From CAYRTD01 sp964595055 (lineage in GTDB: Bacteria; Bacteroidota; Bacteroidia; Bacteroidales; GCA-2748055): 32,229 nucleotides of DNA. The stretch spans positions 1-32,229 of the forward strand of contig CAZQOV010000014.1 in assembly GCA_964595055.1 (NCBI GenBank), written 5' to 3'. Both the position numbers and the translations under genes were made by a program. Shown in pieces: positions 25,332 to 32,229 of the stretch; position 1 is the first letter of the stretch, and each line of letters opens with the position of its first letter. The notes beneath the pieces were generated by a model. It was not told the DNA's origin, ran no database searches, and saw only the letters and a list, made by a program, of their open reading frames with translations.

Positions 25332-26621
25332 TTATTGTTTAACCCGGATTAGAAAATAATTCTTTTTCCCTTTTTGAATTAAGATATATTTATTATTGAT
25401 AAAATGATCGGAGGTAATCATCATGTTTTCATCCACTATTTTTTCTTTATTGATGCTTAATCCACCTCCTTTAATTAATCTTCTTAGTTCGCCTTTTGAT
25501 GGGAATACCCCGGTTCCTTCTGTCAGAAAATCCAGTACCGGCATATTTATATCAGGATGTGGGATTTTAAATTGAGGCACCCCCTCAAAAACAGAAAGAA
25601 AAACATCCTCCCGGATCTTTTTCAGCATATCTGTGGTCGCTTTTCCGAAAAGAATTTGGGAAGCCTCAATGGCTGATTGATATACTTCTTCCCCATGCAC
25701 CATAACCGTTACTTCCCTGGCAAGCGTCTTTTGTAACTCTCTGAGGTGAGGATGTTCCTTATGTGCGTCGACAAGTGTTTCAATGGTTTTTTTGTCCAGA
25801 AGCGTGAAGATCCTTATGTATTTTGCCGCATCTTCATCCGATACATTGAGCCAGAACTGATAAAATTTGTAGGGAGAAGTACGCTCAGGATCAAGCCAAA
25901 CGTTCCCTTCCTCAGTTTTCCCAAATTTTCCTCCATCTGATTTGGTAATAAGCGGGCAGGTGAGGGCAAAGGCTTCACCGCCGCCTATTCGCCGGATCAA
26001 TTCTGTTCCTGTTACAATATTGCCCCATTGGTCGGAACCACCCATTTGGAGTTTGCAATTTTTTTCACGATATAAATGAAGGAAATCGTATCCCTGGACC
26101 AGTTGATAGGTAAATTCTGTAAAGGACATTCCGGATTTCGAATCTGCAGAGAGACGTTTTTTTACCGAATCTTTCGCCATCATGTAGTTTACTGTAATAT
26201 GCTTTCCTATTTCTCTGATAAAACTAAGAAAAGTAAAATCCTTCATCCAATCATAGTTGTTTACTAATTCGGCAGCATTTTCTGAACCTGAATCGAAATC
26301 CAGAAAAATTTTCAACTGTTTTTTAAGACATTCCTGATTGTGTCGAAGGGTTTTTTCATCCAAAAGGTTTCTTTCCTGGGATTTACCCGAAGGATCCCCG
26401 ATCATGCCGGTTGCCCCACCCACAAGAGCGATGGGTTTATGACCGGCAATCTGGAAATGTTTCAGCATCATCACTCCCACAAGATGTCCAATGTGCAGAG
26501 AATCAGCAGTTGGATCTATTCCCACGTAGGCAGTAGTTTTCTCTTTCTTTATTAGCTCCTCAGTTCCAGGCATGATATCATGGAGCATGCCCCTCCATTT
26601 TAGCTCTTCAACGAAATTCAT
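25332..26621 (-). CDS. tyrS: Tyrosyl-tRNA synthetase
   Basis: The 429-residue class Ic synthetase charges tRNA-Tyr. The HIGH motif is H43-I-G-H46 (in DSLHIGHLVG), and the KMSKS-equivalent loop is KFGKT at 232-236, standard for bacterial TyrRS. GGSDQWGN (194-201) is the tyrosine-binding region. The C-terminal 60 residues form an S4 RNA-binding domain (FPSKGELRRLIKGGGLSINK and on). Length is normal. It heads an apparent operon with wzz and the ligase-like gene. A TATATTTG box precedes the ATG by about 17 bp. No T-box leader is seen in the 164-bp upstream gap. Confidence 0.96.
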   Translation of the reverse strand: MNFVEELKWRGMLHDIMPGTEELIKKEKTTAYVGIDPTADSLHIGHLVGVMMLKHFQIAGHKPIALVGGATGMIGDPSGKSQERNLLDEKTLRHNQECLKKQLKIFLDFDSGSENAAELVNNYDWMKDFTFLSFIREIGKHITVNYMMAKDSVKKRLSADSKSGMSFTEFTYQLVQGYDFLHLYREKNCKLQMGGSDQWGNIVTGTELIRRIGGGEAFALTCPLITKSDGGKFGKTEEGNVWLDPERTSPYKFYQFWLNVSDEDAAKYIRIFTLLDKKTIETLVDAHKEHPHLRELQKTLAREVTVMVHGEEVYQSAIEASQILFGKATTDMLKKIREDVFLSVFEGVPQFKIPHPDINMPVLDFLTEGTGVFPSKGELRRLIKGGGLSINKEKIVDENMMITSDHFINNKYILIQKGKKNYFLIRVKQ

Positions 26622-26637
26622 TTTCCAGAAATTTTCT

Positions 26638-26645
26638 CAAATATA
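26638..26645 (-). promoter_or_regulatory. Candidate -7 promoter box for tyrS-wzz-wzy
   Basis: On the minus strand the sequence is TATATTTG, an exact TAnnTTTG match ending 17 bp before the tyrS ATG, which predicts a very short leader. The only hint of a -33 box is a TTTC about 20 bp upstream, so this is tentative. Confidence 0.4.
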
Positions 26646-26785
26646 ATAAAATATATAATGAAAGAATGAGGCGCTTTATTGTACCTGAGGGGAATAAAAT
26701 GTGAAAAGAAAATGTTAAAGATAGTTTTATCCAAAACGAAGCCAGGGAAGCACCCTAAATCTCACTCCCACTCTCATTCTGCTCC

Positions 26786-27340
26786 TTACCATCCTATCCT
26801 TCGTCTGGCATAAAAATGATAATAAACGCCCAGTTGAATCACTACCTGATCCCAGGGCCCGGCGATGTATTTAATGGAAAGTACGCTGTCCAGGTTTCCA
26901 TCGATATACATTTCCACTCCGGCACCCAGATTCAGCCCCGGTTTGATTTCTTTTTCATCTGAATATCGCGGGTCTCCGATAGAAACTTCATAATTCGAAG
27001 TAATAGCTGTAGCGTTGCCACCCAGCAGACCATATACCCTTAGAGGACCTTCATGAAAAAATTCATACTGTAAGTCCACATCTCCGTGGAACATCCAGTT
27101 TTTAAAAGATTGGGTTATATCACTTCTGTAATAACGGTTATACAGGCTTAGTGAAGGAAGCAGATAGCCATTCTCGAAAACTTCAAAATACAGTTTCCCA
27201 AAAATACCCGGATTTCCGGTTTCAATGGTGTTAAACATAACTCCCGTGGAAAAGCTTAAGCCTCCTCCGGCACGCATTATCTGACCGTTTAACTGCATCC
27301 CTAGAAAAACCGGGAATAAAATTAGTATGGCTTTTTTCAT
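26786..27340 (-). CDS. Small outer-membrane beta-barrel protein, unknown role
   Basis: The 184-residue protein has a signal peptide (about 1-19, ending LNGQ). The mature part consists of alternating polar and hydrophobic strands, such as GIFGKLYFEVFENGYLLPSL, RVYGLLGGNATAI, LNLGAGVEMYI and VVIQLGVYYHFY. It ends with an aromatic-rich strand, as expected for an eight-stranded outer-membrane barrel (OmpA-like or OmpW-like size). I do not recognise a specific family. It is followed by 164 bp before tyrS and preceded by the 392-bp gap to atpD, so it is probably a single-gene unit. Confidence 0.7.
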   Translation of the reverse strand: MKKAILILFPVFLGMQLNGQIMRAGGGLSFSTGVMFNTIETGNPGIFGKLYFEVFENGYLLPSLSLYNRYYRSDITQSFKNWMFHGDVDLQYEFFHEGPLRVYGLLGGNATAITSNYEVSIGDPRYSDEKEIKPGLNLGAGVEMYIDGNLDSVLSIKYIAGPWDQVVIQLGVYYHFYARRRIGW

Positions 27341-27683
27341 GGCTTGTAATACGATTATTTTATCTCAGGTGTTTATTGATACGAGAATTATGAAATTTGG
27401 TTTTGGATACTTTCCGCTACGACCATTGGCTACTGTTTGAATTGAAAAGTTTTGGAGGAATTCCTATCCTCTAAAAATCTGAAGATTAAGAAAGATGATG
27501 GAAAACTTGTCAAAATTTCTTTTTATACAATGAAACTTGATGAATATATTCTCAGTATAAGATAGCGAAAAATGTCAAAGAATTAACAATAAGCATGAAG
27601 GGGAAGGGAAATTTAGCCGGTTGAATTTCAGAGCATGACTGGATATAAGCGGGACCAAAATTTCGGTTATGTTTAAAAAGTAC
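27341..27683. other. Intergenic gap before atpD, no gene recognised
   Basis: The 392 bp between the barrel gene and atpD holds no convincing gene. A short frame without a good start (about 27446-27565) reads FLSSKNLKIKKDDGKL and continues to a TAG. I do not recognise it, and it may be chance or a decayed gene end. The right part contains the probable atpD promoter. Confidence 0.4.
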
Positions 27684-27691
27684 TAAATTTG
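27684..27691 (+). promoter_or_regulatory. Candidate -7 promoter box for atpD-atpC
   Basis: TAAATTTG at 27684-27691 is an exact TAnnTTTG match, 41 bp before the atpD ATG. About 20 bp upstream is TTTCGG, only an approximate match to a TTTG -33 box. Confidence 0.45.
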
Positions 27692-27732
27692 CCCATCTCG
27701 TAAATGTAAGTAAATGTCTTAATTTAAGTTTA

Positions 27733-29241
27733 ATGGCTGAAAAAACAGGTGAAATTATACAGGTAATCGGTCCTGTAGTTGATGTAAGTTTCGAAAAGTC
27801 CGGAGCTGAACTCCCAAATATTTACGATGCAATTGAAATCGAACGCAATGATGGTACCATCCTTGTTGTAGAATGTCAGCAACATATCGGAGAAAATACC
27901 GTGAGGTGTATTGCCATGGATTCGACTGATGGCTTGCAGCGGGGAATGAAAGTGAAAGCCACAGGTTCGGCGATCAAAATGCCGGTGGGGGAAGATGTTA
28001 GGGGACGTTTAATGAATGTTGTCGGTGAGACCATTGATGGTATAGGACCGGTAGATAAGGAAGGAGGATATGAAGTCCATGCCAAACCTCCAAAACTTGA
28101 GGACCTTTCCACTGAAACCGAGGTCTTATTTACCGGAATTAAGGTAATTGATCTTCTGGAACCTTATTCAAAGGGAGGAAAGATTGGCCTGTTTGGGGGA
28201 GCCGGAGTTGGGAAGACGGTGATTATTATGGAGTTGATTAATAACATTGCCAAGCGTTATTCGGGTCTTTCTGTATTTGCCGGTGTTGGGGAGAGAACAC
28301 GTGAAGGAAATGATCTTTTACGGGAAATGATCGAATCAGGAGTGATCAGGTATGGAGACGATTTCATGAAAAACATGGAGGAAGGAGGCTGGGACCTTTC
28401 CAAACTGGACAGGGAAAAACTTAAAGAATCTCAGGCTACCCTTGTTTTTGGTCAGATGAATGAACCTCCCGGAGCTCGTGCCACGGTTGCCCTTTCAGGA
28501 CTTACTGTGGCAGAAGCTTTTCGCGATGGAGATGCAGAAAGCGGAGGCCGTGATATTCTTTTCTTTGTAGATAATATTTTCCGTTTTACCCAGGCTGGTT
28601 CCGAGGTTTCGGCTTTGCTGGGACGTATGCCTTCAGCTGTTGGTTACCAGCCTACACTGGCTACAGAAATGGGCCTTATGCAGGAAAGGATTACGTCTAC
28701 AAAAAGAGGATCCATTACATCTGTGCAAGCCATTTATGTGCCTGCTGATGACCTTACCGATCCGGCACCTGCGACTACTTTTGCCCATCTCGATGCAACA
28801 ACGGTATTGAGCAGGAAGATTGCTGCTTTGGGTATTTATCCCGCGGTCGACCCTCTCGATTCCACCTCAAGGATTCTTACTCCGGAGATCGTGGGAAATG
28901 AGCATTACCATGCCGCACAGAGGATCAAAGAGTTATTGCAACGTTATAATGAATTGCTGGATATCATTGCTATCCTTGGTATGGACGAACTTTCTGAAGA
29001 AGATAAACTTGTTGTTCACCGGGCAAGAAGGGTTTCCAGATTTCTTTCTCAACCTTTCCATGTGGCTGAACAGTTTACGGGGATCCCCGGAACGCTTGTA
29101 TCCATTGAAGATACGATTAAAGGTTTCAATATGATCATGGATGGAGAGGTGGATGAATATCCTGAGGCTGCATTCAACCTTGTCGGAACCATAGATGAAG
29201 CCATCGAGAGAGGCAAGAAAATGCTCGCGGAATCTAAATAA
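27733..29241 (+). CDS. atpD: F-type ATP synthase subunit beta
   Basis: The 502-residue catalytic subunit of F1 sits on the cytoplasmic side of the inner membrane. The Walker A motif is GGAGVGKT (155-162), followed by GERTREGNDL and the Walker B region RDILFFVDNIFRF. The catalytic-site and DELSEED motifs are visible (DELSEEDKL in the C-terminal domain). Length and motifs are complete. It is followed by atpC after 45 bp, but the other subunits (a, c, b, delta, alpha, gamma) are not in the window, so the operon is split, as in many non-Bacteroidales Bacteroidota. Confidence 0.98.
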   Translation: MAEKTGEIIQVIGPVVDVSFEKSGAELPNIYDAIEIERNDGTILVVECQQHIGENTVRCIAMDSTDGLQRGMKVKATGSAIKMPVGEDVRGRLMNVVGETIDGIGPVDKEGGYEVHAKPPKLEDLSTETEVLFTGIKVIDLLEPYSKGGKIGLFGGAGVGKTVIIMELINNIAKRYSGLSVFAGVGERTREGNDLLREMIESGVIRYGDDFMKNMEEGGWDLSKLDREKLKESQATLVFGQMNEPPGARATVALSGLTVAEAFRDGDAESGGRDILFFVDNIFRFTQAGSEVSALLGRMPSAVGYQPTLATEMGLMQERITSTKRGSITSVQAIYVPADDLTDPAPATTFAHLDATTVLSRKIAALGIYPAVDPLDSTSRILTPEIVGNEHYHAAQRIKELLQRYNELLDIIAILGMDELSEEDKLVVHRARRVSRFLSQPFHVAEQFTGIPGTLVSIEDTIKGFNMIMDGEVDEYPEAAFNLVGTIDEAIERGKKMLAESK

Positions 29242-29286
29242 GCCTGTATACTTTACCATTATATTGATAAACAGCATTTACAAACT

Positions 29287-29526
29287 ATGCATCTTGAAAT
29301 TATCACACCGGAAAAAAAGTTGTTCGAAGGAGAAGTGTCTTTAATTCAGGTTCCCGGAACGAAAGGTCTTTTTACGATACTCAAGAATCACGCTCCTATT
29401 ATTTCAACTTTGGAGGGAGGGAAAATCAAGATCAGGAATCCTTATGGTGAAATCAGTTATTTTGATATAGAGGGTGGAGTAGTTGAAGCAAAATTTAATC
29501 ATATCATTGTTCTTGCGGAAGTCTGA
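29287..29526 (+). CDS. atpC: F-type ATP synthase subunit epsilon, short form
   Basis: The 79-residue protein has the beta-sandwich N-terminal domain of epsilon: LEIITPEKKLFEGEV at the start, IQVPGTKGLFTILKNHAPII, and the last strands ending IIVLAEV. The C-terminal helical hairpin that inhibits ATP hydrolysis in other bacteria is absent, as is usual for Bacteroidota epsilon of about 80 residues; this is not a truncation. It binds gamma and couples F1 to the c-ring. Its last 44 bp overlap the predicted beginning of the next gene. Confidence 0.92.
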   Translation: MHLEIITPEKKLFEGEVSLIQVPGTKGLFTILKNHAPIISTLEGGKIKIRNPYGEISYFDIEGGVVEAKFNHIIVLAEV

Positions 29527-30283
29527 TAACATTGGCTTCCTGAAAGTTTTTCTGTGGGCATCAATAGCGGGCTTAACCGGTTTGATAAAGCATTCCGATG
29601 CACAGATCATAAGAAAAACTACCGTGGAATTTCATTCTGCTGATAGTTTGCTTATTACCGCTGATCTTTACTTATCCAGGCCTGAAGACCCTTATATTCT
29701 CTTTTTTCATATGGAAAACTCAAGCAGAGGAGAATATGACTCCATAGCTGAACGTTTTGTAAAGATGAGATATAATTGTTTGGCTGTTGACCTGAGACTT
29801 GGCGGCAGCTTCGGATATGTAAATAACAGAACCGCTCCAAGAGCCAGGGAAATGAGGGTATCTACAAAACAGGGCATTGAAAAAGATATTAAGGCTTCAA
29901 TATCATTTATTGAAGCCATGAGTGATGAGAAAGTCATTCTTCTGGGCAGTTCTCTTTCAGCCACACTCGCCCTGAAAGCTGCTGCTGAGGATCAAAGAGT
30001 GAAAGCTGTAATGGCTTTTTCACCAGGAGAATTTTTACAACCCCAAAATACCCTGAGAAAAATACTTAAAAAGCTCACCATACCGGCTTATATTGCCTGT
30101 AATCAGGTGGAATATCCCTATCTTCTTCAGGCTGTTGAGGGTGTTGAAGGAAGTTTTTTGACCTTGTTTGAACCTCCCCAGGATACCCGGGAAAGAGGTT
30201 CAGGAATGTTGAGGAGAAATAATCCCACCTATGATGAATATTGGTTTTCGGTTCTTATCTTTATAAAATCATTACAAAATTAA
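29483..30283 (+). CDS. Exported alpha/beta hydrolase-like protein
   Basis: The 266-residue frame begins in the atpC end and has only non-ATG starts: TTG at 29483, 29507 or 29513. A signal-like segment follows (FLKVFLWASIAGLTGLIKHSDAQ), suggesting export. The hydrolase core includes the strand and turn YILFFHMENSSRGEY, a helix-strand CLAVDLRLGGSFG, and the nucleophile elbow GSSLSA, near residues 152-157, with an A in place of the usual last G. The C-terminal region, including DEYWFSVLIFIKSL, suits a small esterase or peptidase fold. The acid and histidine of the triad are not evident (no clear H near the C-terminus). Its stop lies 3 bp before the heptosyltransferase gene. Confidence 0.65.
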   Translation: MKQNLIISLFLRKSDNIGFLKVFLWASIAGLTGLIKHSDAQIIRKTTVEFHSADSLLITADLYLSRPEDPYILFFHMENSSRGEYDSIAERFVKMRYNCLAVDLRLGGSFGYVNNRTAPRAREMRVSTKQGIEKDIKASISFIEAMSDEKVILLGSSLSATLALKAAAEDQRVKAVMAFSPGEFLQPQNTLRKILKKLTIPAYIACNQVEYPYLLQAVEGVEGSFLTLFEPPQDTRERGSGMLRRNNPTYDEYWFSVLIFIKSLQN

Positions 30284-30286
30284 GTT

Positions 30287-31270
30287 TTGGTAAAATTTCT
30301 GATCATACGTTTTAGCTCAATAGGTGATATTGTGCTGACTAGTCCTGTAATTAGATGTCTGAAAAAACAGGTGGAGGGGGCAGAAATCCATTATGTTACA
30401 AAAGGAGCCTTTAAGGATGTTTTGAAAGCCAACCCTTATATCGATAAACTCTGGCTTTACAAGAATAACATGAATGAACTTTCCCTCCAATTGAACCGGG
30501 AAAAATATGATCACATTATTGACCTGCACAATAGCCTGAGATCTGGTATCCTTAAAAGAAAGTTAAAACTGCCTTCAGTTACCGTAAATAAGATTAACTG
30601 GCAAAAATGGGTTATGGTGAATTTGAAGATCAATCGGCTTCCTGACCGGCATATTGTTGATCGTTATATGGATACCCTGCATTTTTTTGATGTGAAGAAT
30701 GATAAAGAAGGCCTGGATTATTTTCTTGACGAAGAGGACCATAAACTTCCACCGGATATACAATCCTCCTTACCGGAACGGTTTTTATGCCTGGTTATTG
30801 GAGCAAAACATTTCACTAAAAAGGCTCCTCCTGAGAAACTGGCTGAAATCTGCGATAAGCTGGAAATCCCTGTTCTTATCCTCGGAGGGACTGAAGATGA
30901 GCATGCTGCCGGGAGGCTTATGGAACTATCTTCACATACAAAAATGCTAAACCTTTGTGGAAAGCTCACGCTGAATCAATCTGCATTTATGGTAAAGAAA
31001 GCACAATTGGTAATAAGTCATGATACCGGTTTAATGCATATTGCCGCCGCATTTAAAAAGAAAATCCTTTCCATATGGGGGAATACCATCCCGGAATTTG
31101 GAATGTATCCTTATATGCCTGACAAGCATTCCTGCATCTTCGAAGTTACCGGATTATCATGTAGGCCCTGTTCAAAGATCGGCTTTTCAAAATGCCCGAA
31201 AAAACATTTTAGGTGCATGATGGATCATGACGCTGAAGCTATTGCCAGAGCAGCAAACAGGATATGCTAA
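30287..31270 (+). CDS. GT9-family heptosyltransferase-like glycosyltransferase
   Basis: The 327-residue cytoplasmic glycosyltransferase has the GT-B fold of LPS heptosyltransferases (WaaC/WaaF/RfaQ). It begins KFLIIRFSSIGDIVLTSPVIR, with the family's N-terminal R-F-S-S-x-GD signature. The nucleotide-sugar side has SHDTGLMHIAAAF (about 243-255) and the LSIWGNT segment. Near the C-terminus a cysteine cluster C-x2-C-x7-C-x6-C is typical of some members. The only start is a TTG three bases after the hydrolase stop. It probably acts on lipopolysaccharide core or another surface glycan. The exact acceptor is unknown. Confidence 0.88.
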   Translation: MVKFLIIRFSSIGDIVLTSPVIRCLKKQVEGAEIHYVTKGAFKDVLKANPYIDKLWLYKNNMNELSLQLNREKYDHIIDLHNSLRSGILKRKLKLPSVTVNKINWQKWVMVNLKINRLPDRHIVDRYMDTLHFFDVKNDKEGLDYFLDEEDHKLPPDIQSSLPERFLCLVIGAKHFTKKAPPEKLAEICDKLEIPVLILGGTEDEHAAGRLMELSSHTKMLNLCGKLTLNQSAFMVKKAQLVISHDTGLMHIAAAFKKKILSIWGNTIPEFGMYPYMPDKHSCIFEVTGLSCRPCSKIGFSKCPKKHFRCMMDHDAEAIARAANRIC

Positions 31271-31392
31271 TCAGTATAGCCGGCTCCGCGAGAACATACA
31301 GGTTAGTTCAGGATCAGGTAAACTTCCAGGTTTTTTTCCTTTCTTTCGTGAAATACTAAAATAGTCCTTCATTCGTATTATTTTTGTCACAC

Positions 31393-32175
31393 ATGAAAAG
31401 ATCAGAAGAAATATATGAAGGACTAGGAGGGAAACCTTTTTCATGGAAGCAATTTATCAACGAACATAAAGTTGGTATATTGGGCACCATTGCTTTCCAT
31501 TTAATCTTACTCATTACTTTTCTTATGGTTGAAATTCAGTCCCTGAAAAAAGAAGTGTCAGAACTGGATATTATTTTTGAGTATGTGGAAGAAGAAGAAC
31601 AGGTAAATGACATAGAAGAATCCGAAGAAACCAGGGAAGAAAAGATTTCCCGACTCTTTGATCAGCAGATGAGGCAAAGCAACAGGGCAGTCAATATTAA
31701 TAAACTGGAGGAAGAGATCAGCACGGATAAGTATGTTGAGGAAGTTAAGAATGAACTGGAGAGCGAACGATCGGAGGAGTGGCAAAAGCAACAGGAAGAA
31801 CTGAAAAAAATTTTGAATCAGGAAGACCTCGTTCCCGTTGAACCGGCACCACAGAAAAATGAAAAGGACAGAGAATTTACCGGACCTACAAATATTAGCT
31901 ATGAATTTTTATCTGCGCCATTAGACAGGAAATCCTTTGATCTCCCCATTCCCGTCTATAAATGCCGGGGTTTTGGTACGGTTGAAGTTAGTATTGAGGT
32001 TAATCATTCCGGAGATGTGACCTCTGCAAAGGCAAATGTGATTGAAGCCACTGAAGATCCTGATTGCCTTGCTGAAGTGGCAGAAAAATTTGCTTTGCGC
32101 ACCAGGTTCAGGGCTGATTTAAGTGCCCCGTCGAGTCATAAAGGAAAGATTGTATATAGTTTTGTGGCACAATAG
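31393..32175 (+). CDS. TonB-family energy transducer
   Basis: The 260-residue protein has a short cytoplasmic N-terminus, one membrane helix (about 28-49, VGILGTIAFHLILLITFLM), a long, acidic, largely helical periplasmic stretch (about 55-160), and a C-terminal TonB-like domain (about 180-260). Signatures of that domain are FGTVEVSIEVNHSGDVTSAK, the cysteine DPDCLAEVAEKFALRTRF, and the final KIVYSFVAQ. The domain usually contacts TonB-dependent outer-membrane receptors. It is not proline-rich, unlike classical TonB, and no exbB or exbD is next to it. The frame is open three codons upstream to a TTG at 31384; the ATG at 31393 is preferred. Confidence 0.82.
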   Translation: MKRSEEIYEGLGGKPFSWKQFINEHKVGILGTIAFHLILLITFLMVEIQSLKKEVSELDIIFEYVEEEEQVNDIEESEETREEKISRLFDQQMRQSNRAVNINKLEEEISTDKYVEEVKNELESERSEEWQKQQEELKKILNQEDLVPVEPAPQKNEKDREFTGPTNISYEFLSAPLDRKSFDLPIPVYKCRGFGTVEVSIEVNHSGDVTSAKANVIEATEDPDCLAEVAEKFALRTRFRADLSAPSSHKGKIVYSFVAQ

Positions 32176-32213
32176 GGGAAGTAGGCAGTCCATTAGCGAC
32201 AGCGTCGCAGATT

Positions 32214-32229
32214 AAACGGTAAACGGTAA
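32214..32229. repeat. Start of a heptamer repeat at the window edge
   Basis: AAACGGT occurs twice in tandem (32214-32220 and 32221-32227) and the next copy begins before the window ends. Read in reverse it is GTTTACC-type, one base from the GATTACC unit of the array near 14.3 kb. It is preceded by the small hairpin GCGAC-AGC-GTCGC at 32196-32208. The array presumably continues beyond the window. Confidence 0.6.

Noticed and set aside
25332..26621. KFGKT instead of KMSKS in TyrRS as a lost motif
   Set aside because: KFGKT/S is the usual form of this loop in bacterial tyrosyl-tRNA synthetases.
27446..27565. Short frame before atpD as a gene or transposase remnant
   Set aside because: It has no good start codon, is about 40 codons long and matches nothing I recognise. 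Only a database search could raise it.
29287..29526. Truncated ATP synthase epsilon subunit
   Set aside because: The missing C-terminal hairpin is normal for Bacteroidota epsilon subunits of about 80 residues.
31379..31386. TATTTTTG as the promoter of the TonB-family gene
   Set aside because: It matches TAnnTTTG but lies only 6 bp before the ATG, with no TTG box at a suitable distance, so the match is probably chance.

Overview
The window reads as a chromosomal segment of a Bacteroidota bacterium, probably class Bacteroidia or a near relative. The signs are a type IX secretion sorting domain, a DUF4271 gene beside hemD, an 80-residue-type ATP synthase epsilon subunit, a CrtZ/CrtYcd carotenoid cluster, several TAnnTTTG promoter boxes and a low-to-moderate GC content. 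No rRNA, tRNA, CRISPR array, integrase or transposase was found. Most genes are ordinary housekeeping, envelope or pigment genes.

Layout. 1-3.4 kb: a minus-strand operon dtd, MazG-like pyrophosphohydrolase, deoC, DUF4271, hemD, ending in a perfect hairpin. 3.5-7.8 kb: a carotenoid locus, with a CruF-type hydratase on the minus strand diverging from a plus-strand operon crtI-crtB-crtZ-crtY. The 106-bp divergent spacer carries a perfect 15-bp inverted repeat and further copies of the same motif. 7.9-13.4 kb: a TSUP anion transporter, a SNF2 helicase and an exported gamma-glutamyltransferase, all minus strand. 13.5-14.4 kb: an in-frame, internally deleted remnant of a MacB/FtsX-type permease and a 15-copy heptamer tandem array. 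14.4-18.6 kb: an unusual cytoplasmic GH16-like protein with three N-terminal repeats and no catalytic glutamates, an HlyIII/PAQR membrane protein, a fibre-like protein with a C1q head, and a small T9SS cargo protein. 18.7-21.3 kb: carA and a TlpA-like lipoprotein/periplasmic thioredoxin. 21.6-26.6 kb: a GAF-SpoIIE phosphatase converging on an operon tyrS-wzz-wzy. 26.8-32.2 kb: an outer-membrane barrel protein, then atpD-atpC, an alpha/beta hydrolase, a heptosyltransferase and a TonB-family protein. A second short heptamer run, related to the first, begins at the right edge.

How the genes fit together. The five carotenoid enzymes can take GGPP to phytoene, lycopene and a cyclised, 3-hydroxylated end, with CruF hydrating a linear psi-end. 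The expected product is therefore a monocyclic xanthophyll of the saproxanthin/myxol type, with crtE and crtD elsewhere. Wzz, the O-antigen ligase/polymerase-like protein, GT9 and TonB-family proteins point to active surface polysaccharide and outer-membrane work. I see no clear candidate for a wholly new multi-gene system. The items most worth checking are the GH16-like pseudoenzyme with its repeat domain, the C1q-headed fibre with its T9SS partner, the motif-rich carotenoid spacer, and the heptamer arrays.
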